Shown here in pieces: positions 7,019-15,266 of a stretch of 22,689 nt of DNA. The notes beneath the pieces were generated by a model. That model had not been told where the DNA came from, did no database searches, and worked only from the letters and a program-made list of their open reading frames with translations. The translations under genes were made by a program, and so were the position numbers. Within the stretch, counting starts at the first letter, position 1. Every line of letters begins with the position of its first letter. Source of the DNA: Opacimonas sp964559075 (lineage in GTDB: Bacteria; Pseudomonadota; Gammaproteobacteria; Enterobacterales; Alteromonadaceae); assembly GCA_964559075.1 (NCBI GenBank), contig CAZLGJ010000036.1, forward strand, positions 1-22,689, given 5' to 3'.

Positions 7019-8411
7019 CTAAGGGAAGGTTCACAGTAATGCGAAAAATCCCGCTGGTTGATTTGTCTAATTGTGCTGAGCCACCTAATAATTTTGCGCA
7101 CTCAGCAATAATGGATAACCCCAATCCAGCCCCAACGACCCCATCGTTGCGCTTGTGTTGCCCGCGTTGAAAAGGTTCAAACACATCTTCTTTGCTAACG
7201 GTTCGTGAGTGGTTGACCAAATTGCTGCAGTTAATAGTCAGTTTTTCATCCTGCAGCATAATATCGAGCTGAATATTGGCGTGCTGCTGCCCATGCGCCA
7301 TGGCATTGGATAATAAGTTATCCAAAATGCGCCGAAACAACATGCGATCCGTGCACACGGACTCTGTTGGCACATTCACAATCACCTCCATGCCTGCCTT
7401 GCGCAAGGCGAGTTGTTGCTCTTCAAGGGCGTTGTTGATCACTTTAGCAATGGAGAAAACGTTGGCTTTGACGGTTTTGTACTGCAGTAACGCGTTGTAA
7501 TCCAAGAGCCGCTCAACCAGCACATGCATGCGCTTGATACTACCGGCGAGCAGCCCCAACACTTCTTTTTGCTCATCGTTAACATAGCCCACCAATTCTT
7601 GTGACAACACTTCACAGCCTTCGGTGATACTGGCCAATGGGGTTTTTAACTCATGCGCAGCATGGCGCAACATGGCGTTTTTCATTTTTTCTAAGGTTTG
7701 ATAGTTTTTTTCTAAGCGCCGTAAGTCCAGCGAAATTTGTTGCAACTCGGGGTAGTTATACCCTCTTGTTGGCAGCGGTGTGTCATCAACATTAGGTTGA
7801 AAAAACTGTCGCAGCTCTAACGCAAACGCGTTTACCTCATCGCGATAATTGTATAAGAGCCATAACAGGACCCCACACGATAACAATAGCACACACATTT
7901 GTTGCAATAGCGCTTGGCGCATTAGCACATCTTTGTTTGATACAAACTGCTGCTGCTTTTGTTCATAGACATCTTGCAGCTCGGCCTCTAACTGACGCAA
8001 TGCACCTTCCATCCCGGACCATGAAAAGGTATTGAGCTGCCCGCTTAGCTGTACAGCAAAAATATCAAGCTGTGCCAAACTCGACTGTAAATAATCGCAA
8101 TTCGGAGAAAGCAAAATATTAATACAAATATGTGAGACTTGGCGATTCATGCGTGATAACAGTGCTTGGCGCTGTTCGATTATGGAACGCTGGAGCGCTT
8201 GATTGCGCACAAATAAGCCTTGAATTTGTTGCGTGTACTGCTGCAGCTCAGCTACACCACGAACATTCTGTCGGTACTGAGTAAACAGTGTTTGTTGCTG
8301 CGTCCATAAGTTAGCCAGCTGATTGCGTTGCTGCTCATGAATCAACCACAGTATTGTGCAAGCGACTAGCGTTACTGCCACAAACCAATGTGCACCGCCC
8401 AAGTATTTCAA
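6972..8411 (-). CDS. glrK: GlrK-like sensor histidine kinase
   Basis: This membrane kinase partners GlrR. It is 479 aa with a membrane helix at about 8-25, a mostly helical Gln-rich periplasmic part with a Cys pair (HICINILLSPNC, near 95-105), and a second helix at about 171-187. The phospho-acceptor is His253 in RHAAHELKTPLASITEG, very like E. coli GlrK. The ATPase has N-box Asn365 (ILDNLLSNAMAH) and the GAGLGLS glycine motif at 427-433, but the usual DxGxG G1 box before FEPF is replaced by CSNLVNHSRTV. The start is a TTG with AAGGGA 7 bases upstream; no upstream in-frame ATG is available. A tail past the last strand overlaps glrR. No glrG lies between. The cognate signal cannot be told. Confidence 0.88.
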   Translation of the reverse strand: MKYLGGAHWFVAVTLVACTILWLIHEQQRNQLANLWTQQQTLFTQYRQNVRGVAELQQYTQQIQGLFVRNQALQRSIIEQRQALLSRMNRQVSHICINILLSPNCDYLQSSLAQLDIFAVQLSGQLNTFSWSGMEGALRQLEAELQDVYEQKQQQFVSNKDVLMRQALLQQMCVLLLSCGVLLWLLYNYRDEVNAFALELRQFFQPNVDDTPLPTRGYNYPELQQISLDLRRLEKNYQTLEKMKNAMLRHAAHELKTPLASITEGCEVLSQELVGYVNDEQKEVLGLLAGSIKRMHVLVERLLDYNALLQYKTVKANVFSIAKVINNALEEQQLALRKAGMEVIVNVPTESVCTDRMLFRRILDNLLSNAMAHGQQHANIQLDIMLQDEKLTINCSNLVNHSRTVSKEDVFEPFQRGQHKRNDGVVGAGLGLSIIAECAKLLGGSAQLDKSTSGIFRITVNLPLDEYQDETGTEYIISG

Positions 8412-8441
8412 GACTTATTCCCTTAAATCATCCCATGCTAA

Positions 8442-8469
8442 AGCATAGACGAAAACTGGCATTTGTCAG
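8442..8469 (-). promoter_or_regulatory. Predicted glrKR promoter
   Basis: On the minus strand CTGACA (8469-8464), a 16-base spacer and TATGCT (8447-8442) form a plausible sigma-70 promoter for glrKR. The -35 lies inside an inverted repeat AAAACTG/CAGTTTT (8452-8473) that overlaps the stop codon of the preceding GGDEF-EAL gene. That repeat could be a weak terminator (only four Ts) or an operator. Confidence 0.5.
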
Positions 8470-8472
8470 TTT

Positions 8473-10608
8473 TTATGAAATAGCATGTAGCTCACGGGGC
8501 AGACGCTCTGTTTGGGCCACCATTTCTGGACGAAACTCCAATTCAAAGTTAAAGTTTTTGTCCTGCAGCGCAGCTAGCGGCAGCGGTTGAGAATATAAAA
8601 ACCCTTGATAAAAATCGCAGCCAAGCTGAGCGAGGTATTTTTGTTGAGCGCGGCTTTCGATGCCCTCGGCACAGATTTTGAGATTCAGGCTTTTGGCCAA
8701 ATCGATGATGGTGCTGGTCACGAGGCGACTGCGCGAAGAAAAGTCAATTTCACGCACAAAGGATTGATCGATTTTAAGGGTGTCAATTTTAATTTGAGTG
8801 AGGTAGCTGAGACTTGAATAACCGGTACCAAAATCATCCAAGGCGATTTTACAGCCCATATCTGAGAGCTGCCGCAGGGCATTATTGGTAGTTTCGAAGT
8901 TTTCTAGATAGGCCGTTTCGGTAACCTCAAATTCAATATGTTCTGGACCAAAATCACATGCGTGCACATAACTAATAATCTCTTGCACCAGAGTGTCCGA
9001 CTGTAGATCATGTGCCGACAAGTTCAGCGACACCACCAGTTTTTGTTCAGTAAGCGCTTGAATGACGTGCATTTCATTGCACACTTGGTGCACCACAAAC
9101 TTGGTAATTTGCGGGATCTTGCCTGCTTGCTCGGCTATGGGAATAAACTCCCCTGGCGAAATACTGCCCAGCGATGGATGATGCCAGCGGATCAAGGCCT
9201 CAAACCCGGTTAATCTACCATACTGATTGATTTTGGCCTGATAGACCAAGTGAAACTCATCTTCTTCAAGCCCTTTGGCAATAGAGTTTGAGATCAACAA
9301 TTTGCGTTTATAATCTTGGATCAAATCTTTATGGAACAAGGTAAATGTGCCGCGTCCGCTGGCTTTGGAGCGATACATAGCAATATCGGCATTACTCACC
9401 AATTCGGTCAACTCATAGTTGGCCTCCTTCGCTGAGGCAATCCCAATGCTTAAACCCACGCGTAATTCGACACCATTTTGCACGATAGGTTGTTCAATCA
9501 CTTCAAGCAAGCGCACGCAAATCTGTTTAATTTCTTCTACCGATGGCTCATCAAATGGCACGATCAAAAATTCATCTCCGCCTAAGCGCGAGATCAAATC
9601 CCCTTCGCGCAACATGCCCTGCACGCGCTTGCCGACTTCAACCAATACTACATCACCGGCTTCATGACCTAGCGAGTCATTAATACTCTTAAATCCGTCC
9701 AAATCAAAAAACAACAGGGCCAAATCACGCTCATGACGCTTCGCCTCTGCGAGTTTATAGCGCAGCGTATCCATAATAAATTGACGATTAGGTAAGCCCG
9801 TTAAGGTGTCAAAATTCGCCAGACGCGTCATGGTCTCGCGCTGCTCTTCGAGCTTTTTGGTATGCGATTTGTTTTTTTCTAGCTCAAGATTAATCGTGTC
9901 GAGCATGGTGTTGACGTTGCGTGCCAGCTGCCCTATTTCATTGTTGCCCTTGGTTCTAAAACGCAGCGAGTAGTTTTTGGAGGCATCAATTTGTTTGGTA
10001 AAGGTGGAAAGTTTCGCCAACGGTTGTAATAAGCGATTAGACAGCATCAACGCCAAGGTTAAGACCAGTAGCGTACTGATACTGACGGTGGGAAAGGTTT
10101 GTTTGATTAGGCGTATTTGACTTTCGAGTAAGGGCTTTTTGAGGTTATGCACTATTTGTAAGTAGCCAAGCGTAATCGGCGTGTCGCCAATAGGGGCAAT
10201 CGCATACAAATATCCCTCTCGCTGAAATACCCCAGATTGAAAGGCACTTACTTGCAGCTGCTCGGTGCCGCTGAGCTTAGCTTGGGACGTAAAGCCCGTA
10301 CCGTGATGAGCATGCAATAAAGAACCGTTGACGTGATACACATTGACCATCACGACATCTTTATACGGAATAAGTCGTGCCAGTACCTGATCAATCTCTT
10401 GGCCTTGAGACCCTTTAGGGTGCTGTGCCAGTAACACCGGCTCCAAATCTAGACTGGTGTTATATGTCAGGCCTTCTAGGTTTTTGCTAATAGCTTCGGC
10501 GTACAAATTTTCATATTCGTAAACCACCAAAAAAAGCACGGATCCCGTGACCGTGACTACCAAGAACAAAATAATCGAAACAATCGCTGATTTGATAGAT
10601 GAAAACAC
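8473..10608 (-). CDS. Membrane HAMP-GGDEF-EAL protein, c-di-GMP synthesis/turnover
   Basis: This is a 711-aa inner-membrane signalling protein with membrane helices at about 9-30 and 174-190, a periplasmic sensor of about 140 residues between them, HAMP at about 190-242, a GGDEF domain and an EAL domain. GGDEF is intact (343-347) and is preceded by the inhibitory-site RxxD (Arg334-Asp337), so cyclase activity with product inhibition is plausible. EAL is also intact: EALIRW (470), NLSAHDLQ, EVTET, DDFGTGYSS (591-599), LKIDQSF and AEGIES. The GTG start has AGGGA 6 bases upstream. It follows fbpC by 52 bases with no terminator, so it may be co-transcribed with the Fur-controlled iron operon. The net activity and ligand are unknown. 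Confidence 0.92.
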   Translation of the reverse strand: MFSSIKSAIVSIILFLVVTVTGSVLFLVVYEYENLYAEAISKNLEGLTYNTSLDLEPVLLAQHPKGSQGQEIDQVLARLIPYKDVVMVNVYHVNGSLLHAHHGTGFTSQAKLSGTEQLQVSAFQSGVFQREGYLYAIAPIGDTPITLGYLQIVHNLKKPLLESQIRLIKQTFPTVSISTLLVLTLALMLSNRLLQPLAKLSTFTKQIDASKNYSLRFRTKGNNEIGQLARNVNTMLDTINLELEKNKSHTKKLEEQRETMTRLANFDTLTGLPNRQFIMDTLRYKLAEAKRHERDLALLFFDLDGFKSINDSLGHEAGDVVLVEVGKRVQGMLREGDLISRLGGDEFLIVPFDEPSVEEIKQICVRLLEVIEQPIVQNGVELRVGLSIGIASAKEANYELTELVSNADIAMYRSKASGRGTFTLFHKDLIQDYKRKLLISNSIAKGLEEDEFHLVYQAKINQYGRLTGFEALIRWHHPSLGSISPGEFIPIAEQAGKIPQITKFVVHQVCNEMHVIQALTEQKLVVSLNLSAHDLQSDTLVQEIISYVHACDFGPEHIEFEVTETAYLENFETTNNALRQLSDMGCKIALDDFGTGYSSLSYLTQIKIDTLKIDQSFVREIDFSSRSRLVTSTIIDLAKSLNLKICAEGIESRAQQKYLAQLGCDFYQGFLYSQPLPLAALQDKNFNFELEFRPEMVAQTERLPRELHAIS

Positions 10609-10660
10609 ACTACTTCCCTGTTAGGTGTACATCTTATTAACGGCATCAGTAAAGAATGTT

Positions 10661-11746
10661 TTAGTCTGTTTGCACCGGGAAAATTTGCACGTGAGCAATA
10701 TCTAAGCGAAAGCCAAACGGCATGCCAACGGCGTGAACGTGATGCGATGGCGCCAAACACAAAATAGGCGTGTCAGTACCGGCAACACTGAGTCCATACA
10801 GCATACTCGGACCGCGAAATGCCTTACTAATCACGATGCCCTGCAACTCACTCTGATCATCGTGGATCACATCATCCGGTCGCAACAGCATTTGAAAACA
10901 TTGGTTTTGCCCGTCCGTCGATTGGCTTGATTCTATTTGGCCTGATTGGGCATGCTGGTTAGTTTTGGCAATGGGGATCTGACCAAACGGGGTATGGGCT
11001 ACCCCCTCGCTATCAAGAATGACATCAACTAAGCAGCCCTCCCCGATAAATTTGGCAACAAATGGCGAGACCGGTCGGTGATAAAGGCCATAAGACGTAT
11101 CGTATTGTGCAATCTTCCCCTGCTGCATGACTGCAATAATATCTGCAAAAGCAAAGGCTTCGCTCTGGTCGTGGGTCACCAGCAAACTAGTCACGTTTTC
11201 ACTTTGCAAAATCCGTTTAATATCGCTAGCAAGCCCCTCGCGCAATTCGGGATCGAGCGCAGAAAACGGCTCATCTAGCAGTAATATCTGGGGTTTTGGC
11301 GCCAACGCCCGAGCAATCGCCACGCGCTGTTGCTGTCCACCTGATAGCACATGTGGGTAGCTGTCGGCGTAGGCTTCGAGCTGGATCAGCGCTAACAGTT
11401 CAGCACAGCGCTGCGCTTGAACTTCGCGGCTGGATTGATGTAAACCAAAGGCGATATTTTGCGCTACCGTTAAATGCGGAAACAGCGCAAAATCTTGCAT
11501 CACAAAGCCCACGCCACGGGTCTGCACCGCTTGCATCATCTCTGTGGTACTGCAGATTTGGTTATGCAGCGCAATCTTGCCTGCTTGGATCTCAGTAAAA
11601 CCGGCAATCGCGCGCAACAGCGTGGTTTTGCCACAGCCTGAGGGCCCCAATAAGCAGCCCATCTGACCAGTAGCTAAGCGCATTGTCACATTGTCTACTG
11701 CGGTATGGCTACCAAAACGAATACTGACATTTTCTATGGATAACAT
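10661..11746 (-). CDS. fbpC: FbpC, ferric iron ABC transporter ATPase
   Basis: This is the ATPase of an Fe3+ importer. The protein is 361 aa. Walker A GPSGCGKTT is at 34-42, the Q-loop MQDFALFPHLTV around Gln84, signature LSGGQQQR from 134, Walker B ILLLDEP with Asp158/Glu159 and the switch His192 in LLVTHD. A C-terminal TOBE-like part (about 240-361) is typical of the FbpC/PotA class. The ATG follows the fbpB TAG stop directly, with GAG 9 bases upstream, so it is translated from the same message. Sequence alone cannot wholly exclude a related substrate (such as thiamine or phosphonate), but the FbpA tyrosine pair and the Fur box support iron. Confidence 0.93.
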   Translation of the reverse strand: MLSIENVSIRFGSHTAVDNVTMRLATGQMGCLLGPSGCGKTTLLRAIAGFTEIQAGKIALHNQICSTTEMMQAVQTRGVGFVMQDFALFPHLTVAQNIAFGLHQSSREVQAQRCAELLALIQLEAYADSYPHVLSGGQQQRVAIARALAPKPQILLLDEPFSALDPELREGLASDIKRILQSENVTSLLVTHDQSEAFAFADIIAVMQQGKIAQYDTSYGLYHRPVSPFVAKFIGEGCLVDVILDSEGVAHTPFGQIPIAKTNQHAQSGQIESSQSTDGQNQCFQMLLRPDDVIHDDQSELQGIVISKAFRGPSMLYGLSVAGTDTPILCLAPSHHVHAVGMPFGFRLDIAHVQIFPVQTD

Positions 11747-13363
11747 CTAATTGGACTCTTTGTAGACGTGTTTTAACAACAGCATTAACGGCAATATACC
11801 CACTACTACAATACTCAAAGCGGGCAACGCTGCAGCAAGTAACTGCTCATCAGAAGCATATTCAAAGGCTTTCACCGCAAAGGTATTAAAATTGAACGGA
11901 CGCAAGATCAAGGTCGCGGGAAGCTCTTTAAGCACATCGACGAAAACCAGTACCAACGCACTAAATAGTGCAGGTTTAAGCATCGGCCAATGCACTTGCG
12001 AAACGACATGCCAAGCGTGTTTACCTAAACTTAAAACCGCATCATCGTAACTCGGTGAGATGCGCTGTAAACCAGTAAACACGTTGTTGTTGGCGACATT
12101 TATAAAGCGGACTGCATAGGCGAACACAAGGGCAAATACAGTACCTGAAAAGAGTAACCCGATGTACTCTCCTTGCCACATGTGCCACAGCAAATTCAGC
12201 TGCATATCGAGCCAGCCCAGAGGCCACATTATCCCCACTGCCACCACGACGCCTGGCAGCGCATAGCCTAAGCCAATGAACTGCGCCATGTAGCGGAAGC
12301 GACTGCGCTGAAACCAGCGTTGGGTATAGCTAAATACCAGCGCCAGCGCGACGATCACCACGGCACTTAGCCCTGCGAGGCCAAGCGTATTGCGCAAAAG
12401 ATTAACGTATTCGGCCCAGTCGGTGCGCGACCAAAAATCCACCGACCACCACGTTAACATGGCTGCGGGGAGTATAAACCCGAGCAAGCACACGACACTT
12501 AAATAGACAGTAGTGACTATTTTTTTATGCACCGCTACCACAACATGCCGCTGCACGGCTTGGCTTTTGGGAGATTGATAAAAACGCATTTTGCGGCGGC
12601 TGTGTTGTTCCAGTAGCAGCACAATCAACACTAACGTGGCTAACAGTGACGCGAGCTGACCGGCAAAGGCGCGCTCCCCCATCCCAAACCACACGCGGAA
12701 GATCCCCGTGGTCAACGTATTAACCCCAAAGTAGGCTACGGTGCCATAATCGGCCAAGGCCTCCATCATGGCCAATGCCGCACCGGCAAAAATAGCAGGA
12801 CGAGCAAGTGGCATAGCCACTCGCCAAAAATACTGACTGCGACTCAGCCCGAGCGTTTGGCTCACTTCGGCAAAGCGCACTTGATGTTCTGCAAAGGCGT
12901 GATAGCTCAGCACATAGACGTAGGGAAATAACACCAACGCCAGCATCACAATCGCGCCGGGCAAGGAACGGATGTCACCCACAGTAGCAACAGCTTGTGA
13001 CCACCAGGTGCCCTGCGCAGGATCCAGCACCCCAGTATAGGTATAGGCAATAATATATGCAGGCATAGCAAGAGGCAGAAGTAACGCCACTTGAAAAAAT
13101 CGACGCCCGTAACAGGCATGTTGGCTCATCAACCACGCACAACTTACACCGAGTAATGTACTGGTAATCCCAACACCCAAAACAAGCACTAGGCTATTGC
13201 TTGCGTAGTGCCAAAAATTGGTAGCCAGCAAATGTGCCCATGTAGCGCCGTTAAATTCACCCCAAGCCACATAGATACTAATGACAGGGACTAACAGCAA
13301 AAGGCTAAGCAACCAGCTTAGCCTTTTAAGTGCAATATGTGAGTAAACGGTGTTTAGCGCCAA
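11747..13363 (-). CDS. fbpB: FbpB, ferric iron ABC transporter permease
   Basis: This fused permease has two tandem membrane halves of about six helices each in 538 aa, the usual size and layout for FbpB. Each half carries an EAA-type loop that contacts the ATPase: LGLSRSQYFWRVAMPLARPA in the first half and LSLGKHAWHVVSQVHWPMLKPA in the second. A basic cytoplasmic linker (EQHSRRKMRF) separates them. The frame opens with TTG at 13363, overlapping the fbpA stop by 10 bases, with GGA 9 bases upstream. A second TTG about 14 codons later, behind AAAAGG, is an alternative start. The overlap implies translational coupling with fbpA. Confidence 0.93.
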   Translation of the reverse strand: MALNTVYSHIALKRLSWLLSLLLLVPVISIYVAWGEFNGATWAHLLATNFWHYASNSLVLVLGVGITSTLLGVSCAWLMSQHACYGRRFFQVALLLPLAMPAYIIAYTYTGVLDPAQGTWWSQAVATVGDIRSLPGAIVMLALVLFPYVYVLSYHAFAEHQVRFAEVSQTLGLSRSQYFWRVAMPLARPAIFAGAALAMMEALADYGTVAYFGVNTLTTGIFRVWFGMGERAFAGQLASLLATLVLIVLLLEQHSRRKMRFYQSPKSQAVQRHVVVAVHKKIVTTVYLSVVCLLGFILPAAMLTWWSVDFWSRTDWAEYVNLLRNTLGLAGLSAVVIVALALVFSYTQRWFQRSRFRYMAQFIGLGYALPGVVVAVGIMWPLGWLDMQLNLLWHMWQGEYIGLLFSGTVFALVFAYAVRFINVANNNVFTGLQRISPSYDDAVLSLGKHAWHVVSQVHWPMLKPALFSALVLVFVDVLKELPATLILRPFNFNTFAVKAFEYASDEQLLAAALPALSIVVVGILPLMLLLKHVYKESN

Positions 13364-14370
13364 CCTGCTTTATCCATGATCTTTAACGCGGCCGCATTGA
13401 GTTTACCGACCTGTTCCAAATCGACCTCTTCCGCGCGAAACTCGCCCATGGCGGTGAGTGTATCAGACCATTCTACAGAAGCAACTACTGGATATTCTTG
13501 ATTCACCTGGCTGTACCAAGTTTGACTAGACGGGCGTAACATAAAATTAATTAAACGCTTAGCAGCATCTTTGTTTTTGGCATATTTGGCAATAGCAATA
13601 CCAGAAATATTAATGTGTGCACCGCGATCGGCTTGATTTGGCCAGATTACCTGTACGCGCTGTGCAAGCTGGGCATCATCACCAGCATCATTGAGCATAG
13701 CTGCAAGATAATAAGTATTCACAATCGCGATATCACACAGTCCGGCACTCACCGCGCGGATTTGATCGCGATCTCCGCCTTTGGGCGCGCGCGCAAAATT
13801 TGCCACAATCCCTTTGGCCCACTCGAGTGTTGCTGCTTCACCGACCTGCATCAGCATAGCTGCGACTAGTGATTGGTTGTACACGTTGCTGGAGGAGCGT
13901 ACACAAATACGATCGCGGTATTGGGGTAACGTGAGTTCCTCGTAGCTAGTAATCTGAGATACGTCGCTGGCCTCTGGGTTAACAATAATAGGACGCACGC
14001 GCTCAGTTAACGCGACCCAATGCCCGTCAGGGTCGTGCTTGGCTAAATTGGATAGTTGCTCAAGCGGGATGGCTTGAGTCAAATTAAGTGATTTTGCTCG
14101 CACCAAACGCCCCACATCCGTCGTTAACAACACGTCTGCAGGAGATAGCATTTGTTCAGCTTGCATGCGGCTAATTAAGGCATCCGCTTTGCCCGTGACT
14201 AAATTTACTTTAATCCCGGTTTCTGCTGAAAATTTATCCAGCAATGGTTTGATCAGTGCTTCTTTACGCGCTGAATAAATATTGAGCTCTGTCGCATTGG
14301 CCACGGCAAATGCCAACTGGGTAAGTAATATAAGCAGAACTATAGCGGTGCGAGTCACCTGTGTCATCAT
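13354..14370 (-). CDS. fbpA: FbpA, periplasmic Fe3+-binding protein
   Basis: This is the periplasmic receptor that delivers Fe3+ to FbpBC. It is 338 aa. A signal peptide (VTRTAIVLLILLTQLAFAVANA) is probably cut after residue 26, leaving TELNIYSARKEALIKPLLDKF, typical of bacterial ferric-binding proteins. The iron-coordinating tandem tyrosines are at 220-221 (IVNTYYLAAML), and ISGIAIAKYAKN and PSSQTWYSQVNQEYPV match the family C-terminus. The ATG at 14370 is 9 bases after AAGGA; a second ATG follows at once. It is the first gene of fbpABC, directly downstream of a Fur box. Confidence 0.95.
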   Translation of the reverse strand: MMTQVTRTAIVLLILLTQLAFAVANATELNIYSARKEALIKPLLDKFSAETGIKVNLVTGKADALISRMQAEQMLSPADVLLTTDVGRLVRAKSLNLTQAIPLEQLSNLAKHDPDGHWVALTERVRPIIVNPEASDVSQITSYEELTLPQYRDRICVRSSSNVYNQSLVAAMLMQVGEAATLEWAKGIVANFARAPKGGDRDQIRAVSAGLCDIAIVNTYYLAAMLNDAGDDAQLAQRVQVIWPNQADRGAHINISGIAIAKYAKNKDAAKRLINFMLRPSSQTWYSQVNQEYPVVASVEWSDTLTAMGEFRAEEVDLEQVGKLNAAALKIMDKAGWR

Positions 14371-14402
14371 CTCGAAAATTCCTTGTGAAAAGCAGAAATT
14401 CG

Positions 14403-14431
14403 AGTTTACTCCAGTTGAGAATGATTATCAA
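14403..14431 (-). promoter_or_regulatory. Predicted fbpABC promoter
   Basis: On the minus strand TTGATA (14431-14426, five of six), a 17-base spacer and TAAACT (14408-14403, four of six) make a good sigma-70 promoter. Transcription would start near 14396, about 25 bases before the fbpA ATG. The -35 lies within the Fur box. Confidence 0.65.
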
Positions 14432-14435
14432 TAAC
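14417..14435 (-). promoter_or_regulatory. Fur box overlapping the fbpA -35
   Basis: The minus strand reads GTTATTGATAATCATTCTC, 16 of 19 matches to the Fur consensus GATAATGATAATCATTATC, with 12 of the last 13 identical. It covers the -35 of the predicted promoter, the classic arrangement for repression by Fe2+-Fur. A short AATAAC/GTTATT inverted repeat (14430-14445) overlaps its upstream edge. Confidence 0.85.
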
Positions 14436-14454
14436 TCGCGTTATTTTAAGGCTA

Positions 14455-14814
14455 TTACGCCACAGCCATCTCTTCTTCCACACTCTGAGAAGAACCTGTT
14501 ACGGTATGACTATCCGCTGTTTGTCTTAGTGGAAAATGTTGATCCAAGCGTGCTAAATACAGCATTCTTGTCAAACTTTCGTTACAATTTTCCATTGCAA
14601 AACGACAATGTGTCAGCTCCGAGTGCATAAATAGGAGCATGCCGAGGGCGGAGCTATCGTGGTGGACAACTTGTTCGCAGTTAATACAAATGGTCTCGAC
14701 TTCCTTTGGCAACTCTCTCACAAACGCAAAAAACGCATTCACTATGGTATAATCAAAGACCTTATCTAGGATTAAAATGGCTTGTGACTGGGTAATTTCG
14801 ATTCGTAAAGACAT
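14455..14814 (-). CDS. STAS-domain anti-anti-sigma-type protein (HsbA/CrsA-like)
   Basis: This is a single STAS domain of 119 aa. Such proteins bind an anti-sigma partner and are switched by phosphorylation of a conserved Ser; here the motif is HHDSSALGMLL (Asp53, Ser54/Ser55), with alternating strands IEITQSQAILILDK and VETICINCEQV before it. The DSSALGMLL form resembles the HsbA/CrsA group of Pseudomonas and Shewanella, but no PP2C or HsbR/CrsR partner gene is in the window. The C-terminal 20 residues (SHTVTGSSQSVEEEMAVA) are polar and probably flexible. AAGGAG lies 8 bases before the ATG, a strong site. It diverges from yciH and sits 84 bases upstream of fbpA. The partner and output are unknown. 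Confidence 0.85.
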   Translation of the reverse strand: MSLRIEITQSQAILILDKVFDYTIVNAFFAFVRELPKEVETICINCEQVVHHDSSALGMLLFMHSELTHCRFAMENCNESLTRMLYLARLDQHFPLRQTADSHTVTGSSQSVEEEMAVA

Positions 14815-14873
14815 GCAAAGCTCTCCTTTTCAATGCAGTTACCTATATCGGCTCCCATCACCAAAATTTAAGT

Positions 14874-14885
14874 GTACAATTGTAC
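14874..14885. repeat. Perfect 12-bp palindrome between divergent STAS gene and yciH
   Basis: GTACAATTGTAC is its own reverse complement and lies in the 98-base divergent gap, 27 bases before the yciH ATG and about 60 before the STAS ATG. It contains TACAAT, which could serve as a -10 for yciH, although no good -35 was found. It may be an operator for either gene. Confidence 0.5.
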
Positions 14886-14912
14886 CCTTGATAAACTAAT
14901 GGAAAATCATAA

Positions 14913-15230
14913 ATGCGCGATAACCTTGTATACAGCACCGAAAGTGGTCGCCTGAAACCCGATACAGCCCCCGCACCGACATTTTCTGAGGATGGGATCA
15001 TTCGCATTAAACGCGAAACCAAAGGACGAAAAGGCAAAGGCATGACGATCATCGAAGGCGTCAATCCACTTGAGCACGATTTAAAAAAATTGTGCAAAAC
15101 ACTCAAGCAACAATGCGGCTGTGGTGGTGCAGTAAAAGACCAACATCTCGAAATCCAAGGAGATGTGCGAGATAAAGCAAAAGATTTTTTTGAAAAATTG
15201 GGGTTTGTCGTAAAATTTTCAGGCGGCTAG
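14913..15230 (+). CDS. yciH: YciH, SUI1/eIF1-like translation factor
   Basis: This 105-aa protein belongs to the bacterial SUI1 family, homologous to eukaryotic eIF1; E. coli YciH (108 aa) affects start-site fidelity on the 30S subunit. The flexible N-terminus MRDNLVYSTESGRLKPDT is followed by the SUI1 core: IRIKRETKGRKGKGMTIIEGV, LKKLCKTLKQQCGCGGAVKD and LEIQGDVRDKAKDFFEKLGF. GGA lies 9 bases before the ATG. In enterics yciH commonly follows pyrF; here it is followed by a response regulator 36 bases on, probably in one transcript, and diverges from a STAS gene. Confidence 0.95.
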   Translation: MRDNLVYSTESGRLKPDTAPAPTFSEDGIIRIKRETKGRKGKGMTIIEGVNPLEHDLKKLCKTLKQQCGCGGAVKDQHLEIQGDVRDKAKDFFEKLGFVVKFSGG

Positions 15231-15266
15231 CGGGTACCTCAATCACCAACTATTAGGAATGATGTG

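Noticed and set aside
14371..14404. Hairpin hiding the fbpA ribosome-binding site (CTCGAA/TTCGAG)
   Set aside because: The upstream arm overlaps the predicted -10 and would lie outside the transcript, and the stem is only 6 bp.
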